Made by a program: the position numbers and the translations under genes. The notes under the pieces are model-generated. The model was not told where the DNA came from and did not search any database. It saw nothing but the letters and a program-made list of their open reading frames with translations. Below, piece after piece: positions 11,202 through 19,436 of a DNA stretch of 64,000 nt (its first letter is position 1; each line of letters starts with the position of its first letter). Source of the stretch: Melanopsichium pennsylvanicum (Eukaryota > Basidiomycota > Ustilaginomycetes > Ustilaginales); the NCBI GenBank assembly GCA_900208305.1, contig OAPG01000017.1:186001-250000 (forward strand), given 5' to 3'.

Positions 11202-13061
11202 ATGGACAACGCATTGCAGTCCCTCACCAACACCCTCGACACCATCAATTCGCGCCAGGCTGCTGCCCGAAAGCGCGCGAGAAAGGGCGGCGACGCAACG
11301 CCTTTCACCTCGGCTGTCTTGAACCGCGAAGGTCTCGAGATCTACGCTTACATACGTGACGCAGATCCTCAGACAGAAGCAAACCTGTTCTGGTATCCTC
11401 CCGTTCCTCAGTCGCCTTCGAGCTCTCGTGCTGGTCCAAGCTCCTCCATCCACAGACCGGCTCCTGCTCGTGCTCACGGCGCTGCTCATATCACAGACGA
11501 TGCTGGCGATGCAGAATTCTTGCTAGCTCCAAGGTTGCCCGAGCCTCGTCTTGTTTCACCTCCTACCCCTTTGCGCAACTCTGCCGTCTCAAGCAAGCAG
11601 AACTTCCAGTCGCAAACCGAACAGAGCGTCGACCCGCGTGTCTTGCTTCTCGCAGCTCAACGTCTTAACGACACTTGCGGCAAGGGCTCTAGGACTCGAA
11701 AACACATCAAGGGCCTCATCAAGACCCATGCCTCTCTCACACACGCGATTAAATCCTACGAGCTGCAGATTCGTGAAAGCGAGGCCCAACTTCGCGCCAC
11801 CGCACAGGACAAACCTCTCAGCGCGTCCCAACTCTCCACTTCGGCGGTGCCACACGCAGGTAGCCTCACCCGAGTGTCCGACCAGACCCATGCGTACCTT
11901 TCGCAAGTAGAAGAGAGCATTCAGAAGGAAGAGCTCGAAATCCTCGCGCTCGAGGAAATGATTGCAGAGTTGCGTCAAGCACGTCTCGACTGGCAGAAAC
12001 AAGAGCTCGAGCGCCAACAGAACGCCGAAGCTGCTGCCGAATCCAACGGAATTCAGCCGCGAGAGCAAGTTTCTCCGCATGTGAACCCGACTGCTTCTCT
12101 GTCTGGCGTCAAACCGGTCCATGACACCGTTCAAGACGATACATACGAACCCAATCACGTCGGACATGAGGAGTACGACCAAGAATCGCTCCATAGCAAG
12201 GGTGATTTGACGCAACAGGGAGGAGAGGAGCACGAGGAACTGCATCAGTTTACTCACATCTCGAACCCGCAGTTCGTCGAGGACGAAGTAGCGGAGCAAG
12301 ACGCGACGTTCGCAAGACCGCATCGCGAAGTCTCTGCCTCGCAGTCATTTGATGATCCGGCTGATCTCACTATCCAGCGAACACACGAGCCGGAGCTGTA
12401 CGAGGCCAGAGATGACGTAGCAGATACGTCTGCAGCCATTGATCCGGTGCAGGTAGTAGAAGAGCCAGCACTAGCAACTAACGGGCCTCGACAATCACAT
12501 CTCTTGGCCACTACAAGTCAGAGCTCTGAAGAGCTCGAACGCATTACACAGAAAGTTTGGGAGGTGTTTGGTGATGCGCTCCGTTCCGTTGCACCGGAGC
12601 GAGAAAGCGCTGACTACGCGGGCACGCTCGAAGTACTCAAATCACTTCTGAGTGGGGGCGATCGGTCCAACGCCGGCGACTACTCGGTAGGCTCAGTGCA
12701 AACCTCTTCCACGCTATCGAGCGCTGCAAGTGAAGCGTCTGCGGCGTCTGCAGCCGCATCGGCTCAGCTCACACCCGAGGTGCTCATGACTGCCTTCGTC
12801 ATCTTCCAAATGCTCGTATCTGAAGAACCGCATCGTATGAACATTGACGAACTCAAGGTCCGCGGTCACGAATGGTGGTCTACGTCAGGAACGCAGGTTT
12901 GGCTGTATGCGCAAACCAATGATCAGAACGACGTTCCAGGCCGGGCTGAAGCATTCGAGGACGGACAAAACCTAGCGAGGAAAGCGACGTACGGCATGAT
13001 CTCGAAGCAGCTGTTTGCGATCAGGCGTCAGAAAGGTGTTGGTTTGGTTGGCTTCGCTTGA
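11202..13061 (+). CDS. SPC34: Probable DASH/Dam1 complex subunit Spc34-like
   Basis: DASH/Dam1 complex subunits form the ring coupling kinetochores to spindle microtubules in fungi. The N-terminal segment FTSAVLNREGLEIYAYIRDADPQTEANLFWYPP (residues about 35-68; shown here only as a landmark: FTSAVL, YIRDADP and LFWYPP) resembles the Spc34 family pattern FTxAxL...IRDxEPHExxLF. Helical, probably coiled-coil, segments follow at about 145-205 and 220-275, then a long acidic low-complexity middle, and a more conserved-looking C-terminal domain (LTPEVLMTAFVIFQML to the end). The product is 619 residues, much longer than the yeast protein, because of the low-complexity insert. Single exon; the ATG at 11202 has context AACATGG. 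Assignment rests mainly on the N-terminal block, so it is moderate. Confidence 0.55.
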   Translation: MDNALQSLTNTLDTINSRQAAARKRARKGGDATPFTSAVLNREGLEIYAYIRDADPQTEANLFWYPPVPQSPSSSRAGPSSSIHRPAPARAHGAAHITDDAGDAEFLLAPRLPEPRLVSPPTPLRNSAVSSKQNFQSQTEQSVDPRVLLLAAQRLNDTCGKGSRTRKHIKGLIKTHASLTHAIKSYELQIRESEAQLRATAQDKPLSASQLSTSAVPHAGSLTRVSDQTHAYLSQVEESIQKEELEILALEEMIAELRQARLDWQKQELERQQNAEAAAESNGIQPREQVSPHVNPTASLSGVKPVHDTVQDDTYEPNHVGHEEYDQESLHSKGDLTQQGGEEHEELHQFTHISNPQFVEDEVAEQDATFARPHREVSASQSFDDPADLTIQRTHEPELYEARDDVADTSAAIDPVQVVEEPALATNGPRQSHLLATTSQSSEELERITQKVWEVFGDALRSVAPERESADYAGTLEVLKSLLSGGDRSNAGDYSVGSVQTSSTLSSAASEASAASAAASAQLTPEVLMTAFVIFQMLVSEEPHRMNIDELKVRGHEWWSTSGTQVWLYAQTNDQNDVPGRAEAFEDGQNLARKATYGMISKQLFAIRRQKGVGLVGFA

Positions 13062-13226
13062 GTTGTGATTGGAATGCGCAGGGTATTGTGGTGTCTCGCG
13101 CTACCTTGTAGTGATAAAGCAGTTCGCATTAATGCGGCGGGTATATAGAAATGTATTCTGCCGTGCTCCGAGCTTCTTTGGTCTGATGATACTGGGTGCT
13201 ATGTGTGATTATGAAGAGCTGAGCGT
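13062..13226. other. Convergent 3' region
   Basis: A short 165-bp space between the Spc34-like gene and the cytochrome b5-domain gene, which converge here. Nothing else is visible. Confidence 0.4.
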
Positions 13227-14075
13227 TTACTCGCCTGTTAGAACACCGACCATGGCGGTGTCGATCATCGAATCGATGTTGACCCATGAATGCGTGAGAG
13301 CTGTGCAGGATTCACAGAATAAAGATGAAAGATCAACAACAGTTCTGGGGGCACACAGCGGGTCCAGTGCAAGTTGTAGCTTACCAAACAATCGAGTGCC
13401 GTCACGACCAGCGCATCGCATAAGCTCATCCTCACCACCAGGATGGAAACGAAGGTAGGGAGTGATGTTGTACACTTTCCCGTAGAAAGCTGACCATGCA
13501 TCCTCAAGTTTGTTGTGCTTTTTGAGCTCGGAAGGACTTACTCTCAACAGCGAGGTAACGCCACCCCTGAGATCTGTGCTGTTCTTGAGCCTAGCCCAAT
13601 CGAGGGGACTGCAACCGGGTGCGAGAGCAACTTTCTTTCGGCTCTTGCCTCCTTTCACACCAGAAGCACCTCCAACTCCCACAGGGGCTGTCAGTGCCGA
13701 AGTAGATGGTGGCGCAGCAAGCCCACCACCCCTAGGTGGTACCAACGCCATAGGTGGTGCCATGAGCGTGTTTGACGCAGAGGATCGCGGTGCAACGGAC
13801 TGCAGGAAAGATGTCGTTTTGGAAGTGCCAGAAGTTGGCACGCTAGCTTGATTTGACGACGAACTTTGCCTCTGTGCGCTGTTCAAAGCTGGGAATGATG
13901 GCGGAGCATCATTATCATCATCGACGGCAATGCTCGGACCATGTGTAGCACTTTCGAACGACTCTCCGGATTCCGAATGCCCATCACTGTCCCCATTGCT
14001 TCCAGGATTTGAGAGACGTATATTGTCGAGATTGATGCCAGACAGCTCCCCCGTCGTCGATATTGCTGCATCCAT
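13227..14075 (-). CDS. Cytochrome b5 heme-binding domain protein (Irc21-like)
   Basis: Predicted heme-binding electron-transfer protein. It has a low-complexity Ser/Pro/Gly-rich N-terminus (about 1-150) and a C-terminal cytochrome b5 domain (about 170-254). Two exons: 14075-13385 and 13300-13227, separated by an 84-bp intron (GTAAGC donor, CTGCACAG acceptor). Splicing turns LFGK... into TRLFALTHSWVNID. This restores both axial heme ligands, His211 in HPGG and His234 in LTHSW, at the usual spacing of 23-24 residues; the unspliced frame puts a long non-conserved stretch between them. Length 254 residues. The pattern resembles yeast Irc21 and the b5 part of NCB5OR, but no reductase domain is present. 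The start is the first true ATG. It is divergent from HSE1. Confidence 0.85.
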   Translation of the reverse strand: MDAAISTTGELSGINLDNIRLSNPGSNGDSDGHSESGESFESATHGPSIAVDDDNDAPPSFPALNSAQRQSSSSNQASVPTSGTSKTTSFLQSVAPRSSASNTLMAPPMALVPPRGGGLAAPPSTSALTAPVGVGGASGVKGGKSRKKVALAPGCSPLDWARLKNSTDLRGGVTSLLRVSPSELKKHNKLEDAWSAFYGKVYNITPYLRFHPGGEDELMRCAGRDGTRLFGKLQLALDPLCAPRTVVDLSSLFCESCTALTHSWVNIDSMIDTAMVGVLTGE

Positions 14076-14496
14076 TGTGCGTATGAGACGGATACTGATG
14101 GAGGCGTGGAACCCTGTATGGTTCAGACAGTACGCGTAAACTGTGGCACAATTTGGCAATTACAACCGCAGGCTGAGTTGATGAATCACGTAATCAGAAC
14201 TAAGCAATCGTTTCGTTTTCGGTATGTCGCAAGGCTGCATTTTGTACAGTAATTTACAGTAAATACTGTACAGTGTGGGCAATGCAACAAATTCGTGGCG
14301 GTGTTGGGCCTAAGTTAACTCAAACTCAGATGCAAGTTCTGCACAGTCGACTGGGCAACTCACACACACACGGACCCGTCTCGACTCCACATTGCTAGCC
14401 AACCATACCTGTCTTCGTATCTTTGCACACACATCATCTCGACTCAGTCGCTTCGCAGTATTGTATGCTTGCTCTGATCAGCAGCAGAGCAGCAGC
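14076..14496. promoter_or_regulatory. Divergent promoter region, b5 gene / HSE1
   Basis: Contains a 30-bp inverted repeat at 14243-14272 with perfect 9-bp arms TGTACAGTA and TACTGTACA around a 12-bp spacer that holds a third related half site (TTTACAGTAAA). This is the best-formed example of the TACTGTA motif recurring in promoters of this window. Confidence 0.55.
14243..14272. promoter_or_regulatory. Inverted repeat TGTACAGTA-N12-TACTGTACA
   Basis: Perfect 9-bp arms separated by 12 bp, located 168 bp from the b5-protein start and 225 bp from the HSE1 start. The dyad symmetry suggests a dimeric regulator. No known factor is assigned. Confidence 0.5.
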
Positions 14497-16329
14497 ATGT
14501 TCACGGCAAAGAACCCTTTCGAGGACATCGTCCTGAAAGCCACCTCCGAAGAGCTGACCTCAGAAAACTGGGAGCTTAACCTTGAAGTTTGCGACAAGGT
14601 CTCGTCGGGTGGAGACTCATCGTGAGTAGCAATCAATGACTTATCAATCGGTTTTCGAAAAGCTTGACTTACACGCTTCCTATTTTTCGTGCAATGTCGC
14701 AGTGCACGCGACTGCATTGGAGCCATCCAAAAGCGTCTCGTGCATCGCAACGCCAACGTCCAGCTGTACGCGCTCACCCTCGCCGACGCTGTGGCCAAGA
14801 ACTGCGGTCTCACTGCTCACCAAGAGATCGCAAGCAGGTCTTTCACTCAGACCCTCACCAGGATCTGCCTCGATCGTAACACGCATGCTGCGGTCAAGAA
14901 GCGTTGCTATGCTCTAATCAAGGAATGGGCGGGAGAGTTCGATGACGAAAGCCTGGGTCTCATGACGGAGACGTACGAGTCGCTGAAGTCCCAAGACGCT
15001 GTTGCGGACGAAGAGACTCCCGCATCTACGCAATCCCGCGAACCAACTTCAGAGCAGCTTCGCGCTGAAGATGAAGAGCTCAGGAGAGCACTCGAGCTTT
15101 CCATCCGGGATCAGGGCGGTCGCAACATGTGGACCAATCATAATACTCAGCAAGCCGAGGCCTCCAGCTCTTCCGCTGCAGCCGGATTGGCCTCCTACTC
15201 GCAATCACAGCCATCACAGAATGCAGCCCCTCCCTCGCAGCAATACGTTGACAATGCACCAGCAGCAAGTGCTCAACCCCCAGCCACTCCAGCTGCGCCT
15301 GCTGTTGCTACTCGGGTACGAGCATTGTATGACTTTGCCCCAACAGAACCAGGCGAGCTTGCCTTCTCCCGTGGAGAGATTATTCGGGTTTTGGATAGCG
15401 TATACGAGCACTGGTGGAGAGGTGAGGTGCACGGAGAAGTTGGTATCTTTCCTGTCAACTACGTCGAAGTCGTGCCAGACCCCACACCCGCTGAGCTTCA
15501 GAAAGAAGCTGAAATGGAGGCCCGTATCTTCTCTCAGGCAGCCGACATTGACAGGCTGCTCAGCAAGCTTCGCAGTCTCGACCCTGCCCGCGACAATTTG
15601 GCCGAGGACGAGGAGCTGCAGGAGCTGTACCAGAAGTCGCTAGCCATGCGCCCCAAAATCGTCAAACTCATCGACCGATACAGCAACAAGATCATAGAGC
15701 TTAAGGCAATGAACGACAAGTTCGTTCACGCAAGAGGGTCCTTCGATGAGATGATGGAGCGGAGCCTTTCCCGATACAACCCTGGCGGGCACTCGAGCCA
15801 GGACTACCTTCGCGCCCGTCCTGAGCTCCAGCACCAAGCCTCTGCCTCATCTGCTGACTATGGACAGCATCCGGCATACTCGCCTGCGCACGGTGGCTAT
15901 CCCGGACAATCAGGGCCAACCGTCTCGAATGCTCACGACCAGAATCAGTATTCGTACAATCTGCAGCAGCAGCAGCAGGCCTATCCTCAGCCTGCAGGAT
16001 CCGGACACGTCGACACTGGCTTTGCATCAAACGGCCATATTGGACCGCAGCAGACACAACAACAGCCTTCGGCGGGGTATCCGCAAATGGCGCACGATCA
16101 GCAGTTCAACGCTGCTCCTCAGGACGATGAGAAGCGTCGGCTCTTCGAAAGGGCACGCGCTGAAGGAGAAGCTTACCAGCAACAGCACTTCCAACCTCAA
16201 GTTCCACCGGCCGGTGGTGGCTATGGAGGATACCCTGCCCAACCCGATGCTTCGGGTCTCAATCAGCAGATGGGTGACATGAACATCGGTGGCTCCAATA
16301 CTTATGCATCGCATCCCATTGGCCATTAG
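14497..16329 (+). CDS. HSE1: ESCRT-0 subunit Hse1 (STAM homologue)
   Basis: With Vps27 this forms ESCRT-0, which clusters ubiquitinated cargo on endosomes for the multivesicular-body pathway. Two exons: 14497-14621 and 14703-16329, with an 81-bp intron (GTGAGT ... GCAG) inside the VHS domain. The join reads GGDSSARDCIGAIQKRL, as expected for VHS. Domains in order: VHS (about 1-140), a ubiquitin-interacting motif (EDEELRRALELSIRDQ, about 165-182), an SH3 domain (TRVRALYDFAPTEPGELAFS to FPVNYVEVV, about 245-300), a helical GAT-like segment (about 315-390), and a Gln/Pro/Tyr-rich tail. Length 583 residues. All key SH3 landmarks (ALYDF, WWRGE, GIFPVNYV) are intact. It is divergent from the b5 gene and its 3' side faces the gene-free island. 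Confidence 0.95.
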
Positions 16330-16539
16330 AGAGTGCCTTTTGCGTCAAACGATCGCTATCCTCAGACACGCCTTGTCGACAACGCATTTCCGCAACACGA
16401 TGTTAGTCAGGTTCAGAATCCAGGCTTGTATGATGTGTGTGCCTCCGATAAACATGAAGTTATTTCATTGTGAGAAAGAACGTTGCGCCTTTTGCCGACC
16501 GAGCTTGCTTCCGACTGGCGCCTCAGGTTGAGACATCAG

Positions 16540-16562
16540 GGTGGCTTTCTAGAGAAGCCACC
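16540..16562. repeat. Near-perfect palindrome in the gene-free island
   Basis: The 23-bp sequence GGTGGCTT-TCTAGA-GAAGCCACC forms a hairpin with a single mismatch. The same GGTGGCT/AGCCACC half sites recur in inverted pairs at 16864-16890 and 18134-18166. Confidence 0.6.
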
Positions 16563-18245
16563 ACGGGTGGCTGCTGAGACAGCTTTTCCGAGGAGCAAGA
16601 AGATCGCGTGATATCCCAACGTCCCAAAATACCTTTAAAAAAGGTCCATGTAGCTAGGCTGGTAATTCTGAGTCACTCATTTGGCTTTCGCAGCAAGCGC
16701 CGGGGTCCGGTGAAAATGAATGGGCCTCGTGATGCACCTGACCCATTGCTGCATAGAAATTTGGCAAAATGCCTGTGTCAGTAAGAGACAAGTAGATATA
16801 AGCTGCCAACCTATGTTCGGTGGCTCGATGAAAAAAATCACAAAGACAGGTCGAGTCACCCTAGCAGCCACCAAACACGGTGGTGGCTTCTAGCATGCTT
16901 GTTGAATGGGTTGCTAAGACCCCAGTCCATTTTTTGGGATATGGCTGCTCGCACGGCTGGGCGGTGTTCAAGATGTAGCCCCTGCAGCAAATTTTAGCTG
17001 CTCGTCGATTGGCTTTCCTTTCGACAGTCATCTAAACAGGTCGAGGCTTCGGCTGCCCGGGCGGCTTTACGGGAAATTTAGGCAAGATTTAGAAGCGAGG
17101 CGAAAAGCGTGTGGCTTCGATGATGGCTTCATCAGGCCTCTTAGGCAAGAACACGACGCGGAAAAGCGTATTGATAATTAGTTTTTTCAGGTCTTGTCGC
17201 TTTGTGCCCGTTGCACGTACACAATGTCGTCCGCGGATGATAAAACCATGAATCTCCCAATAATTCATTCTTTAAAGAGCCAAGAGCAGCCCATACCTGT
17301 TTTATACGAACATGTTAGCGACTAACGTGTGTGCCTACTGGCACGTTTCTCGTAATCTAAGATCGGCATGTCAGCAATCTAAATGCTACGTTTGCGAAGC
17401 AGCAAGTCTCAAGTTGGCTGATGCATTATGTCTTCAACTCCAGAAAATCTAAAGTTGATTATTCCGAAAAAAAAAGTGTCGTAGAAAGGTAGAAAAATGA
17501 CCCGAAGGCTAGCTTCGGAGCTCAACGAGACAGCTACTTACGTGCTGTCGCCTGGCTGCACACAAGGAGTCCTTATTTGTTTCAAGCGAACGCCTCGCAA
17601 ATTCAAATGCGATTTCAATTCGGGTTGATATTGTGCTGAATTCGCCTGGAAGTGCGCAATTGACGGGCCAAACCTTTAGGTCGCAGCGGTAAAGAGCACA
17701 ATGAAACCGGCTTGCCACTGGTAGGGTCATATCCTAAGAAGACAACATGAAGTAGCCAATTTAGCAGCCACATTCACATTCAAACAGAGATTTGCCTGTT
17801 GTTCCTTTTTGAGAGGAGTTGTCAAAAATAAACGAAAGAAGACATGACTAGTTCCCTAATCCTCGGAAGAATTTTTGCGGATCACGAGTAACTCACCCGC
17901 TGGCAGATCCATAAGAGTTTCTGTACATTACTAAGTCGGAAAAGTGAGACCCACTAATTGACTTCCATCTAGTCACCACGCGCAAAACCCCAAGCTAAGC
18001 TTGAAGACTGGAAGGCTGCTTGGCAGGTGTACATTGGGTGCTTATCAAGAACGACCCACATTGCCTGGCTACTTTCTTTTCTGACGAGGAGTGTTTAAAT
18101 TGTTCTAATTTTATTTGACCTGCACTAATTCGCGCAGCCACCCGGGCAAGCATTGTGGTGGCTACCGGATAACTTCTCGGAGCAGACTCTCTCCACAGGT
18201 TGCTGCGCGGATGGTAATTTACTATTTTGAGGAAACAATTGCCGT

Positions 18246-18472
18246 CCCCTTGATTTTGATTTTCAGTGTGAATACAAACCATGAAAGTGTGGCCTATCGA
18301 TCCTTCCGATCCTCAGCATTTGAGGCTAGAGGTGCCAGATAAGTTACCACAGGGATAACCGGCCTTGTGGCAGCCAAGTGTTCGTAGCGACGTTGCTTTT
18401 TTATTCTTCGATGTCAGCTCTTCCTATCATAACGAAGCAGAATTCGGTAAGCGTTGAACTGTTCACCCACTA
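18246..18472 (+). pseudogene. Decayed fragment of nuclear 25S rDNA (domain V)
   Basis: About 227 bp closely resemble the part of fungal 25S rRNA that surrounds the peptidyl-transferase region. Landmarks in the correct order are TTGATTTTGATTTTCAG, ACAAACCATGAAAGTGTGG, GAGGCTAGAGGTGCCAGA, AAGTTACCACAGGGATAAC, GACGTTGC, TCTTCCTATCATA and GAAGCAGAATTCGGTAAGCG, ending GTTCACCCACTA. The similarity stops abruptly at both ends; the expected continuation after CCCACTAA (TAGGGAACGTG) is absent. Differences from the conserved sequence (for example AACCGGCC for AACTGGC, AAGTG for AAGCG, TCAGC for TCGGC) include transitions, transversions and an insertion, so this is a non-functional relic and not a mutation pattern of one type. 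Identification is from memory of conserved rRNA sequence. Confidence 0.88.
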
Positions 18473-19436
18473 GACAATGTGGAATATTTACCCATAGGTG
18501 GCAAAAGAATGGCAATCCCAAAGATGTATTGTTGGCCTAATTTCTTCATAGTAGACGTGGTGCAAACATGCTGCAGGTACCACGATGCGACACAACCTGG
18601 TTCGGGGAAGGTTGAGGATCGTGAGGTCTACGCTAATCCCGAGTACAGTCTTTAAAGGGCGACTTCTATATGACGTACGTAGCGCGCGGAAAGGTGTGGG
18701 TCGAGTCTCTGACTTGGCTTAAGGGACGTGCTAATCCCATCCGAAAGGAAGGGCCGTAATTGGAGTGTTATTCGAGAACGAATTGTGTCTCCCACCACAT
18801 ACAAAAAAGTAGTGTCCACTGAGCCCACAGAAGGTGCTCTTCTCACTTTTCGTACATAGTCCAGCTTGCAGACATCTTAATTCAATGCGCAATAGGCCAA
18901 CAGTCGAGGTTTCCTAAACTGTGACTCGTCACAATCTACATCTGTAGACTGACAGCCCGTGATATAGAACGACTTTTTTGCGTCATAGTCAAGGTAATGA
19001 GCCTCGAATAAATTGCGTAAAATCCTTGCCCGGTCGCCACACGTTATTTGCTTTGAATCAGAAAAGCGGTTCTGCGAGCCTTCCGAGCAGCAACCCAGGA
19101 TGGCTTCACCGAGCAGCCACCTGAGCAGCCGGCTTTCTCTTAGTGGCAGCAACACCCGGCCAGCGTGCGTGCCTTCGTTGGCGGCCTAGTGGTCTTCCCT
19201 TTCTCATGATATGGACGATATGGTCCTTTCGAGCGAGATCCTCCACATGGGCATCTACGCCTGAAACAAGGCTGTGAACGAACAAAAAGGTTGAGATAAC
19301 GAGATGAAGTCCGACTTGCAGATGAGACCATGCAATTGCAAAGACTATGAAGTGTCATGAAGGTATATGAGTGTTCTGGAACGTAGTTGGAGTGAGGCTA
19401 CAAAATGGGAAGGGCGCAAGTCTTCCATGATATACT

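Larger units (their letters stand above)
16330..19436. other. Gene-free degenerate island
   Basis: About 3.1 kb between HSE1 and APP1 with no frame longer than about 95 codons and none recognisable, unlike the closely packed remainder of the window. It contains a decayed 25S rDNA fragment (18246-18472), a near-perfect palindrome (16540-16562) and repeated GCAGCCACC or GGTGGCT motifs at about 16540-16575, 16864-16890, 17767, 18134-18166 and 19111-19122. I see no intact transposase, reverse transcriptase, LTR pair or tRNA. The look is of old, decayed repeat-derived DNA. Confidence 0.6.

Noticed and set aside
18473..19140. Possible continuation of rDNA beyond the 25S fragment
   Set aside because: The expected conserved 25S sequence after GTTCACCCACTAA is absent and no later 25S or 18S block was recognised.
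16330..19436. Intact transposon or retroelement in the gene-free island
   Set aside because: No transposase, reverse transcriptase or integrase motif, no long terminal repeats and no long frame were found.
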